Source of the DNA: Antedon bifida | Taxonomy: Eukaryota > Echinodermata > Crinoidea > Comatulida > Antedonidae | DNA: 64,000 nt | Direction: 5' to 3' | Assembly (NCBI GenBank): GCA_963402885.1 | Contig: OY727102.1 | Span: 868,001-932,000, forward strand | In this document: in pieces, positions 50,694-61,648 of the stretch | How the letters are laid out: each line of letters starts with the position of its first letter | How positions within the stretch are numbered: the stretch's first letter is position 1 | Made by a program: the position numbers and the translations under genes | The notes under the pieces: model-generated | What the model saw: only the letters and a program-made list of their open reading frames with translations | The model's database searches: none | Told to the model about the DNA's origin: nothing

Positions 50694-53600
50694 TTACATG
50701 AGTGTTGTGGATGGAGTGCGGTATGACCTAGTCCTGGACCGCGACATGGTTGCCTTTCTTACTGTTACGCGCCTCTTATCATCTCGACCATCCCTGCAGT
50801 ATAAACAAAAACATATATGAAAGAAATGTATCTCTTAACATAAATATTTCTGAACTTTTATTCATCTCAGAAAGGATTTCACATTTTAAGGTAAGGTTCC
50901 CACTCAATACGCAATGGCGCAGGTCCTTTCATCAACCAGTCACCTGTGATTGGTCAGTAGTGTACGTTGCGTACAGACGCGAGAACCAAGCCTTACAGTA
51001 TTCAACTTTCTCAGAAAGTTACACTAACATACATACCTCCAAATTTCCATAATAGTTTTGTTCTTTAACCGTACTTCTTCCGTTATAGGATACGACCATA
51101 GAAATACAAAGCCTATCAACACACAACCAGCAGGTAATGCTGTTACCAGCAACCGAAGTGTTTTACTAACTGACTCTGGCTGCTCGCATGATCCTGTTTC
51201 ATACCCTGCAACTCTGATAAACAACATTATGATAGGCCTTAACATAATGCATTAATATCACTGGTTTGTGTACTAGAAAATATATATCAGGTTCACGATT
51301 TTAATACGTCTATTAACGCCTAACTATAACAACTCAAACCATAGATAGTCGGTTTTTATTTTCGTCATTTTAAATTCCCACATGAAACACTTTCGTTTGT
51401 CGTGAACCAAACCACCTGTCTGTGACTCTCTGTATGGAAGGAATTGTTCTAATTATAGTTACCCTAACAGAAGTGTAGATAGACTCAATGACAATCCAGC
51501 GGCAAACTTTGTAAACATTACGTAAAATGAGTAAAATATCGTTTCGTAGCTTTCACCAGTTTTCAGTACAAAGTCGTCAATTACATCTGGAATCATGGAC
51601 CTCAAGACAAAAGTAAAATAGTTTAGCACAATATTAGTAACTGAGAATCATCAATAGTATAGGTAATGTTTTCGGTTTTTATGTATTTTAGTGGCGATGA
51701 TTCGGTGTTGGATTGAAAAAATTAAATAATGATAATATTTGATAATATTGGTCACCAATGAACAAATAACCAGGAGTCATACTTATGATAAGGTCCCGTT
51801 TAAAGATTCTGCACTCACTGCATGTATATCACAGTAAACAAACAGTAAAAAAAACATTGGATACAAAAAATAATATATACAAAAAACAATATATTATACA
51901 CAAAAAGCATGATAAAAGCAACCACGTTGAGACCATGCCGAGCACATGTAACACCGATTGGACGTTGAAACACTATTGAAATCAAACATTATAAGTTGTC
52001 TTACCACGGAAGAAGTTGTGCTACAGATATACAGTTTCCCGCCACTATAGATAAAACATACACTGCCCAAAGAGTGCCTTCTGGCAGAAATGCCCACGTG
52101 ATCAGAACTGGAAATGTACCCTATAAATAATACATAGGCAGTTAGAGCAGGGAGGAGGCGGGTACGTTCATAATCTAAAAGAAGTTTACATGTTAGTTGT
52201 AGGCCTACGTTTTCATTCTGTTTATGGCATATACTGTAGGTCTGTGTGATGGAAAACATTATTTGGATTTTTGATGTTTTATCAAAGAACATAATATATT
52301 CAAAACAATAAAGTCATTACCGTCATTCCAATCGCCAATGCTTTCTTCTTTCCATATTTAAGAAGTACATGTTGCCATATTGGCATTGAAAGAAACGCAG
52401 CCACCTGCGAATATGCAAATAGAAATTATTATAGAACAGGTTCTGTTTTTATTTCATAATTCGTTCTACAGAACGTTCACAAATTGCATCAAGTGACGAT
52501 ATTTCACGTCTCTTGTGCGGGGTATTGGGATAAGTTTTCAACTAGCAATAATCACGCCTCGGATAAACCTCATTGGCTATGATATCGCCTCTGCGCAAAG
52601 ATACCTTACAAATGCTAATTGTGTAGTATATGTTCTATTCAAACAATTGCACAATATAAGTGTCATTTTATGAACTTGAACGCACTGATCATCATCATGA
52701 ATGTATGCAATGGTTAAGTTCATTGTTAGTATTTAAATTTTCGGATATCCAGTTGTTAGCAATAAAGAAATTAAATGCAGAATTTTAAAAGAAATTAGAA
52801 AAAAAAATGTTTCTGTTCTGTTCTGTACGGTTGAATCTTTTCTGTTACTGTAAAATGCAACTCAACATACTTTTCGTATAAATGTGTATTACGAACAAAC
52901 TCATGATTTTTGTTCGTTAGAACTTTTACAAATTCCATTAAGTGACGATATTTCAAGTCATTTTTTCGTAAAGAGAAATTCCTACAAAAGACGCCATTTC
53001 TGCAAACATTTACACCGAAAAAAATGATGCATGGCGAGGACTCGAGCAGAACCATTCAAATGATATTACACTTCAACCTAGATCATTATAAAATGATCAT
53101 TGTCAGTTACTTTCTGCCAATTAAAGCAACGCAGTTGTATTTCCAAATGTCTAACAACATCTTAGCATTTGCGTAAACATGTTGGTAACATGTATCAAGA
53201 ACATTTTTAAATTGAAAATTCTGTTTTTATATCATTTTTTCGTTCGTTAGAACGTACACAAATTGCATCAAGTGACGATATTTCACGTCTCTTGTGCGGG
53301 GTATTGGGATAAGTTTTCAACTAGCAATAATCACGCCTCGGATAAACCTCATTGGCTATGATATCGCCTCTGCGCAAAGATAACTTACAAATGCAAATTG
53401 TGTAGTATATGTTCTATAGAGACAATCGCACAATATAAGTGTCGTTTTCAGAAATAAAATATAAAAGATTAAAACAAAACGGATTTATAATTACTTAAAC
53501 GCCTCAATATCTAGACATTTAATCATTTTTCATCAACTATGGCTACTGTTTAAAAAAATCAATAAATGGGCCATTTATTATTTAAAAACTGAACCAAGTT

Positions 53601-56600
53601 TTAGTGACTTTAACAATACTTACGAGAATTGCTATAATAACATACTGGTAGTCGTCCACGCCCAGAGAGTATTTCAGGAACAATGCAAGATTTCCTTGGA
53701 TTGACTGTAACAAAGAATACAATAGAAAAACAATGGAACACACCTTTTCTTTTGGCTAATATCAAAGATCAAGAAGTATAGTTAGTCTTGTTTCTTGCTT
53801 TGTAATAATGCACACACTCCTCTCGTGCATTTCTAACTCTCCTTACCTCCCGAATACGAGAAATCCAAATCGATTTTTTAAATTAAACTTTCAACTAAAC
53901 CCAGATTTACAAAACCATCGACAATTATTAAGTTGTTTCAGAAAATAATGATCATACCTGAATGCATAAGGAAAAGAATAGGAAGGCCATAGTGAGCTTA
54001 ATGTACGGTCCAAATGTTAAGACTTTCCCCACAGCTTTACGGAGAGGTTCTTCTCTCTGTGCTATCTTTTCGTTTGCTTCAATAAAAAAAACAAGGTTTT
54101 AGTGGAAATTAATTATCATCGACAAATTTACACCTCATTACACCATACATAATTCAAATGAAATTTTTCTTCTGAAGTAAAATAAACACAGTACTAACTT
54201 ACGTTTCCTTTCTGTTGTTCCAGCAAGAACAATAACTGCACAAATTAAAAACAATCCAGATATTATACCAGCTCCAGTCATATACCCTTTTATCTGAGGG
54301 AAACGAAACAAGTACATCGATACATTATTCTACAAAGTACCCACGTTTCGTTTATTTCAATTGATAGCATCAAGACCATGCAGTTCTGCGACGTAACTTA
54401 AACCAATTAGCACTGTATATTTGAAGCTTCTTAACTCGACAGTAAATATTAAAGATTTTTAAAGAAAGTTTTACATTTTTTATGCATAATATTAATGTTT
54501 TCACTTATATTAATTGAAAAAATCACCTCATATTGTATCAAGGAGAGATAGCTTTAATTAGTTTTCAATTAGACTGCATTAGTACGAATTGACCTTAGTA
54601 CGTGTCTTGACCTTTATGGGATTGACAAACAATTTTATTTAAAAGTTATACCCAAAAAAATGACATATTCATTGATTATTTCAGACATCAGTATTGTACC
54701 TCAGCATCAATAATTTCCTGTGGAACTTCTGTAGCATTTCCTGAACAATCTCTTGATTCTCCTGAGTTCTTAACGTACAAAAACACGGTTTGGCCCATTA
54801 TTATGTTTCCAAGTAAGGTTCCTGCTACCTCGCTCGCCATTCCTAAAATTAAAAGCGAATTTTCCTATAGCAAACACCTTTCTTCTCTTTTTAATATTAG
54901 TTGTATTAGTATAGTTTTTGTATAAAAAATAACGTTAAGCTTCGGTTTTTAAAATAATGTTGTGGTTGAAATTCTGTAATTGTATGAACGCACCATCATC
55001 GCACGTTTGCCGCTGTTAAACAGAAAGTGTCGTAAATATTATTACAGTGTCACTTATGAGTATTTTCTGTTTTTATTTCATAATTCGTTCGTCAGAACGT
55101 TCACAAATTGCATCAAGTGACGATATTTCACATCTCTTGTGCGGGGTATTGGGATAAGTTTTCAACTAGCAATAATCACGCCTCGGATAAACCTCATTGG
55201 CTATGATATCGCCTCTGCGCAAAGATATCTTACAAATGCAAATTGTGTAGTATATGTTCTATTCAAACAATTGCACAATACAGGTGTCATTTTGTGAAGT
55301 TGAATATGGTATCATTATGAATGATGTCATGTTTAAAGTTAATAAATAAACTTTATCGGTTTCACTATAGTTGATGCAATGTATCTAATTTCATATCAAA
55401 ATACAAGCAGGAAAAATATACTGTCAACATTGGTACGAAAGCAACTCAAATTTAGTTTTAAAAATGTCTTTCGAAATTTAAGATTTCTACTACTATTGGC
55501 AGAACGTAAGCCTCGTCAACACCTTTTTTGGTATCAATGTGTGTTGTACCAAGGAGAAGTGAATTACAATTTCACTCTTCCCTAGTTGTACTTTTGATAG
55601 AATATTCAGTTCTTAAAATCCTAAATAAGTTATTAGAAGAAGTTAAACAACATCTTAACCGGATCTTAACGTTGTAAACAATTCGGAAAATGTATCAAAC
55701 ACATTTTGAAATTGAAAATTCTGTTTTTATTTCATAATTCGTTCGTTAGAACGGTCACAAATTGCATCAAGTGACGATATTTCACGTCTCTTGTGCGGGG
55801 TATTGGGATAAGTTTTCAACTAGCAATAATCACGCCTCGGATAAACCTCATTGGCTATGATATCGCCTCTGCGCAAAGATACCTGACAAATGCTAACTGT
55901 GTAGTATATATTCGATTAACACAATTTCACAATATAGGTGCCATTTTGGAAACATAATTGAATACGAACGTTATGTGGGTTATAAAATCGCTACTAATTA
56001 CAATGATATCGTACTATACAAATGTACACAACTTATGCGGCCATCAATTTAATTTTTAAATTAGGCCTAAAAGGTAACTTACTATAAGCAGTAGCAGAAT
56101 CCCTCTCTGCTTGGTCCTCTGTGATAAATAAAGTGAGTGCTGAGAACGGCATATGGAATGACTGCAAGATAACACGTAAATCAGAGATTAAGACACTGGA
56201 TTGATGAACATTTAAGATACTAGGAAGTATCTGGAGTACCTTATGAAAAAAAGTACTGTAATTAATACAGATGGCATATTATGTTCTGCAATCAATAAAC
56301 AATTGACAATGATAAGACAGTTAATTTAGCCAATCAAAGCTTATCACCATCGTAAAAACTGCTTTAATGAGAAGAATATGAAAACCAATTTTCACTCTCT
56401 GTATAAAAGTCAATGTATTGAAATATAAGCTTACCGACAACAATGTCTGGAAAACACAATAAAATAAAAGATACCAAGCGAGTTTGTATCCATCCTGGTC
56501 AAAGCCAGGAACATACCAGAGAAAGAAGAATGTGACTACTGCAAAGGGAGCGGCCGTTGCCATCCTGAAATTAATTGTGTTTAAAATAGATTAATTTAGT

Positions 56601-58673
56601 TGCTATTTAGGTCGATTATCATTTCAAAGTTCTATAATTAAAAATAGTCAAGAAATTGAGAATGTCTCCACATTTCGGATATTCGTTGGAGACTTTTTGT
56701 AAACATCATGAAAGAATTAAAGTAACCATGGTGAAAAAACATTTTCTTTCCCTTCTTTTTTTATATTTTCCTCCATGAAGTAACACACAGTACGTAGCAA
56801 AACTGACTTCATACACACCTTATAATAAGTTATTGGGCCTATACTCTAACCATTTCTAAAGCTCTGTCCACACTATCAAACTAGTGTGATAAAAACGTGT
56901 GATACGCCCAATTATGGTAGTAAAATGACATCATCATGTCCTTATATGGGCACATCACATTTTGTTGTCACATTAAGTTTGATAGTGTAGACAGAACTTT
57001 AAACACGTTAAAGTCTATAATAATGATTAAACTCGTAAATTAATGATTTACCATGGTTTGAGTTTTCCGAATCTCGTATCCGTTTTAGTTACCAACAATC
57101 CGATGATTGGGTCGGTGAGAGCGTCCCATACTCTACCAGAAAATATAATTGCACTTGCGTATTGCGGTGGAACCTAAACGAAAAGTTTACATAATTTATT
57201 ACGCCATCATGGTTGATGTTGATGTTGAAATAAAATACTGACGAATATTATTCATAGGATGTGTTGGCACACAATGGAGGTGATGTATTCGTTTTAAAAA
57301 TATATCATCATCTTAAACGCTAATCGTCGTTAGAAATTATAAAAATATTATTAAAAATATATGTTACTGTGGAAAACCGACCATTGCAAAAATAATATTA
57401 GGGTGTTATAGAGAGAAATGATGATTTTCTTAATCTACACAGAAATAGGTTTGTTTCTTTTGTTGTTTTTTAGTTCAACGATATCATTTTTGCTTTTATT
57501 GTGAATTAAAATCGATCAATTCTTTTGTTATTTACTCACCCCTGCAGTTTCAAGAAGAAAAACTGAAATATAAAAACCAATGACTGTGTTTGTAAGCTGA
57601 TATGGCATGCCACCGACACCAAAACATAATTTGTTAAACACTGTTAATTTCGGAGGTTTCCCGCGTCTCAGTGGTATTTTCTATAAAATAAAAATATTTT
57701 TTAACATCGTAGATTCTAAACAAATGGTCACATGATATACTATAAAGCTCTGTCCACGCTATTAAACTTTATGTGACAAAAAAGGTGATGTGCCCATATT
57801 ATGGACATGATGCCATATTTAGGCACACTACCATATTTGGGCACATTACACTTTTTTTTGTCAAACTAGTTTTATAGTGTAGAAATATACGGAACCGTAA
57901 ATAATTATCTTATAAGAAATTACGTTTATATTTGTGTGTGTTTATCTTTGGAGTTATTATCTTATTTAAATAGTATTCAATCGGTTGATAATTGATGTCC
58001 GCGTTTGCGGTTGCAGCAAATACACTTGTACCAATTGTTGTAAAACAGCGTCCATAACGATTCCATTACTTTTATTTATTTTTTATGGCGATAAAATGAC
58101 TATTTAGTCTATTAGCATCATTCGAGCAAAACGATTAAATTATCAGGATCATTTTAGTACTACAGTTCTGTTCTTCTGTCTTATCTCAATGGTAAAATTA
58201 GAATTATAATCATACCACTAGCAGCCATAATCGATTGGACTTTGTCTACTACTTTACTTGATTTCTATATTTAGTTCGATGAACTTTATAAAAATTGGTA
58301 TCTAAGCAGAATACGGGAATAAAACCACTAAAATACAGATCCTGGGATATGATACACGTATGGACTAAAACCTGACGATTGTGCAGACTATATGTTTTGA
58401 TTTACGCTTCCAAATCGAAACTCATCTCACTCAAAAGTACTTTAATTCGTTCAAATTTCCTTAAAAGGAATTCTGACATGATTTCTGGGAAACCAAACGT
58501 TGTTTTTCAGCCATAAAAATCTTAAATTTTGGGAGAGATTAATTTTGTATTACAGTAGGCCAAGACGGTAAATTCATGGCCAAAAATAAATTTAAATTAA
58601 AACTATTTTACAACTTTATCAAACCTACCTCTTCTTCAATAATCCGTGCATGTTTTATTTTTGCAGACTCCAT
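50694..58673 (-). CDS. Major-facilitator lysolipid transporter, MFSD2A/B-like
   Basis: Fourteen exons, transcript order 58629-58673, 57540-57680, 57052-57173, 56435-56564, 56083-56161, 54700-54842, 54203-54293, 53958-54076, 53624-53704, 52321-52404, 52005-52120, 51463-51600, 51037-51213, 50694-50793. All junctions are GT/AG with matching phases, giving 521 residues (human MFSD2A about 540). Family signatures seen: KLCFGVGGMPYQLT early, the GRVWDALTDP motif with Asp79 and Asp83 (cation-coupling position in MFSD2A), YLLFYCVFQT, the EDQAERDSATAYRM loop, an N-glycosylation sequon in GNATEVPQE, GPYIKL, SLGVDDYQYV, LLPWSMIPDVIDD and the AGYETGSCEQPE loop. Twelve membrane spans are expected. MFSD2 proteins carry lysophosphatidylcholine (or sphingosine-1-phosphate for MFSD2B) across the plasma membrane. 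Two of its introns contain same-strand U4 snRNA genes. The last exon is less certain; skipping it gives WRYVC and a stop. Confidence 0.93.
50891..50996. mobile_element. MITE family C, short copy
   Basis: AGGTTCCCACTCAATACGCA at the left, GTCACCTGTGATTGGTCAGT in the middle and ACGCGAGAACCAAGCC at the right. It lies in the last intron of the MFSD2-like gene. Confidence 0.6.
52440..52461 (-). promoter_or_regulatory. snRNA 3'-box-like element of U4 copy 1
   Basis: On the minus strand the sequence directly after the terminal hairpin reads AATTATGAAATAAAAACAGA. It is the same behind copies 3 (55065-55085) and 4 (55721-55739) and slightly changed behind copy 2 (53221-53240). It fits the A-rich AAA..AGA half of the metazoan 3' box that directs snRNA 3'-end formation. 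Confidence 0.65.
52462..52602 (-). ncRNA. RNU4: U4 spliceosomal snRNA gene, copy 1
   Basis: The 141-nt minus-strand transcript starts ATCTTTGCGCAGAGGCGATA, which can pair over 12 nt with the conserved U6 segment CUGCGCAAGGAU (U4/U6 stem II). Next comes the 5' stem-loop with the K-turn signature CCAATGAGG...CCGAGG bound by SNU13/15.5K, then ATTATTGCTAGTTGAAAAC (stem I region), CCCAATACCCCGC, a central hairpin, the Sm site AATTTGTGA and the 3' hairpin CGTTC-TGTA-GAACG. It matches human U4 at nearly every position of the 5' half, from memory. It lies in the intron between MFSD2-like exons 52321-52404 and 53624-53704, on the host strand. Confidence 0.96.
52650..52669 (-). promoter_or_regulatory. 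Probable PSE of U4 copy 1
   Basis: The minus-strand block AAAATGACACTTATATTGTG lies 48-67 nt upstream of the U4 5' end, the usual place of the proximal sequence element. The other three copies keep it at the same distance with only a few changes, while sequence farther upstream diverges. The three equivalent sites are at about 53429-53448, 55274-55293 and 55928-55947. Confidence 0.65.
52912..52960 (-). pseudogene. 3' fragment of a U4 snRNA gene
   Basis: Minus strand: GACTTGAAATATCGTCACTT, AATGGAATTTGTAAAAG and GTTCTAACGAAC match the last third of the neighbouring U4 genes (central hairpin, Sm region, 3' hairpin) with several changes. The 5' two thirds, the PSE and the 3' box are missing. Confidence 0.75.
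53241..53381 (-). ncRNA. RNU4: U4 spliceosomal snRNA gene, copy 2
   Basis: It matches copy 1 from the 5' end ATCTTTGCGCAG through the Sm site. Differences are confined to the base after the Sm site (GTGTACG) and the loop of the 3' hairpin (CGTTC-TAAC-GAACG). It shares an intron with copy 1 and lies about 640 bp upstream of it in transcription direction. Confidence 0.96.
55086..55226 (-). ncRNA. RNU4: U4 spliceosomal snRNA gene, copy 3
   Basis: 141 nt, with the same 5' region, K-turn, stem I region and Sm site as copy 1. One base differs in the central hairpin (GAGATG for GAGACG), and the 3' loop is TGAC. It lies in the intron between MFSD2-like exons 54700-54842 and 56083-56161. The PSE-like block and 3' box are intact. 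Confidence 0.96.
55740..55880 (-). ncRNA. RNU4: U4 spliceosomal snRNA gene, copy 4
   Basis: 141 nt, the same core as copies 1-3, with GTGACCG after the Sm site and 3' loop TAAC. Its upstream flank is the most diverged of the four (for example TATATTCGATTAACAC), but the PSE-like block is kept. It shares an intron with copy 3. Confidence 0.95.
56857..57001. mobile_element. MITE family B, copy 4
   Basis: TAAAGCTCTGTCCACACTATC to GATAGTGTAGACAGAACTTTA, with internal CATGTCCTTATATGGGCACA. It lies in an MFSD2-like intron. Confidence 0.75.
57743..57882. mobile_element. MITE family B, copy 5 (degenerate)
   Basis: TAAAGCTCTGTCCACGCTAT at the left, with internal GATGTGCCCATATTATGGAC and ACTACCATATTTGGGCACAT; the right end is eroded to TTTTATAGTGTAGAA. 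It lies in the first MFSD2-like intron. Confidence 0.65.
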
Positions 58674-61648
58674 GTCAGCGTCCTACCCTTACTTTACTGT
58701 TTCTTCCGTGTTTTCTATTGTTTCATTAAGTCCCTTGATATAGGCATGTAGCTAGGCCTATCGTCAATCTTCTCAATTTAACGACCTTATTTATTTTATA
58801 GGTAATGGCTGATAATTCTTGACCGTAATATTGATAATGTATGTGTTTTAGAGGGCGCTCTGAACCGGCAGTATCATGTTCACTGCAGCTCCCGGTACCG
58901 GTATATTATATATTTGAAAAAAAGTTTCAAAAACCAGCAGTTTCCATTATGATTAGTATACCGTTAGTCTTTCAGAATGAATTTTAATTCGATTTGGATT
59001 TTGTTTTTATTTTAATGATTATTATATTATTAGTAGGCCAAGTTGAATAATTGTAACTAGACTTGAACTTGTCACATCCAACCAAAATAGTAATGTTGTT
59101 TCACATAAGAAAAGATGAAAGGGGCAAAGAATGTTGGGTAACATTAAAAAAATTATTATTATTATTTCACTAAATAATACAAATTATACGGTCTGCATCT
59201 TGCGGAGTAGTCTAGTCAGAGCATGGAACTATATTATAGTTCCATGGTCGGAGCTTGATATTTTGGAATAATACATTTAAATGGCGCCCTCGCTAGACTG
59301 AATGTTTCTCTGCATGCTGTGTGTTTATTATTGTTTTTCAATCAAGAGGGCGGGATACGAAGTGTCGTATAGTTTGTGTGTAGTGTTGTTTTGTCTCATG
59401 AAAATATTGTCGTCAGACGTTTATTTGTTACTTTATACGTCATTGAACATTTTGTGAGCCGTGAAATCGAATAAATCTAACGGTTCGTGGACCTTTTTAT
59501 ACATTTTTAATCTTAAAAATAACGTAGATACCAGCGTAGAATACAGGTACGCCCTTACTTAGCCGACAGGTTGATGCTAACCCACCGTACTAACAAGTCA
59601 ACAGATCGTGTCAGGCAGTGATGTTGACCGGTAAAAGATGGGGAGATGATCAGCTGATGTTGATGTCTGCATGTGATGGTAGCGGAGGCTCTTACAAGGC
59701 TTAAATCGGTAAGAAACCCATTTATTGTTAACTTAACTCTAATAATAAGATTAAAATATGTACTCAGCTGTTCTTATTGTTACATACTTATACTCTCTGG
59801 TATTAATTCTAGCAGCAGAAAGGCAGGAGGAGTGACTGCCTGTCTATCTATTGTTGTTGCATATAATATAAATAGAACATGTACTCAACCCCAAAGGGCA
59901 ATTCTAGCAGGTGAGGGGGTGTTTTTTAGACCAGGTGTCATAAGGAAATAGATTTGCAGAGATGATAAACAGTCGTGACCAGCCGAGCGTAAACAAACAA
60001 AAATAACATATCGTTTTCAGGGGATTTAAGACACCATGTTAATTTAAAAATCCATAGCAAAAATCGTCTATGAATGTGCTTAAACTAATTTTAATAAGCA
60101 CTAAGTCCAGTAGTATTCAGTCCTACTTGAATTAAATTGAATATCATATTGAAAATTGAACGTCATTTTAAATTTATACTGAAGTTCTGCCGGTGGAGAA
60201 ATGTGTACTTTTTCCAATGATAAACATCCATAGTTAATATTTTGGTAAAAACCAGCAGAAAATTGCTGGTTGAATACGACATTCACATGTGCATATTCAA
60301 GACTATACAGCCTAGCACCTTAATATAATTCATTTATTTCATTTCATTAATTACTTCACTAAATTAAAAGATCTTAAAGTCTTGCAATAGCCATCTTTGA
60401 GTTAATTTTCTCAATATGAATTTAACAAAATGGACATTGGTCAATAATACCATTTGATAAATTAATTTCTGTGTGGTCACTGACCGTATTAAGAGTGACT
60501 AGGCAAATGTAATTGAACAAAACTGTACAATTCAAAGACACAACATAATGAATCATTTTGTACAAATTTTGTGTTTGTTCATTAAAAAAAAGAAAGAAAT
60601 TCATCATTTGCAATCACTTTCAAACAGTGACCAGATCAGTACAAACCTTAATTTTGAAATAGTCAGTGTCTGGTATTTTAGAGAAAGTTGAGTTTGGCAA
60701 GCTGCTGTACTAACTAATATGTTTAAAATAGTATTTTCAATAGTACAGTATTTATTTATTTTAATTTAATAAAGAAAAATAAAATAATGCGTATAATAAC
60801 ATTTTTTTCAGAATTTAGTAGAGTGCACATCTGTTAATATTTTCACAATTATTAAGATATAAAATAAATATTTATTTGCAATGTTGTCTGATAGAGAAGA
60901 ATTCTCTCTTCTCAAAAAATTGTTTAGGTTGAATTATACTCCACTGGATCTGTAGCGGTCGTTGTTGTTTATCTCCACATACTGTACTCAATTTCTAGAA
61001 AAAAGATTTATAGTACAGTACATTAAATGTAGAAAATTGAAAATGTACAATGATTTCTGTTTATTTTGTGTAGTTACTAGTACTTTGATATTTGAGAAGT
61101 TCTCAATCAATTATCATTGGGTTGAAATATGTGTCACTTTGTTTACTTAGTTTATTGTACTTTAGTATTTAATAGTCTATGTCCACATCTCAACAAAAGT
61201 TTGTGTAATTTTGTCATGAGTTCCTGTTCAAAGGTTCTCACAAGTGTCCGTTGGAATCGTCCATTTTGATCAGTTCAATTTTAAATAATAGTTTGATACA
61301 AACAATGGTTGTATGTGATTACTGGTATATCTAATCACACCTTTTATGTAAATGGAAGTTTCCATTTTAGGAGTTTTCTCAATTTGAATTTTGAACATCA
61401 TCCAATTGGAAGGATAGAATCTTTTAAAGTTGAATGCACAAATGCAATAGAATCTATTGTTAACGTTGATTCTCATCTTTTGTTCACAGATCATGTGAAG
61501 GAAGGAAGACCAGTGGATGAATAGTGAAATTAATGAACAGATGTTAATTATTATCAATTGCTGAATGAACCATATTCAATGGTTGGTGGTAGACTGCTGT
61601 GATACAAGTATTTTTTAACGATATGAGCTAGAATATATCAGCTTTATT
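58674..61648. other. Divergent promoter region and 5' UTR of the right-hand gene
   Basis: The MFSD2-like gene (-) and the 61649 gene (+) are transcribed away from this interval. A likely 5' UTR exon of the latter ends at a donor after 59708 (AAATCG/GTAAG) and an acceptor TTTTGTTCACAG ends at 61490. If joined, the leader contains a short upstream reading frame starting MVAEALTRLKS. No other coding exon was identified. Confidence 0.45.

Noticed and set aside
51894..52292. 132-codon minus-strand open frame
   Set aside because: It overlaps the 52005-52120 transporter exon in another frame; the exon frame matches MFSD2 and this one does not.
52430..55950. First read as a four-copy interspersed repeat or SINE
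   Set aside because: The reverse complement matches U4 snRNA throughout, with sharp ends at the RNA, PSE and 3' box, so a transposon explanation is unnecessary.
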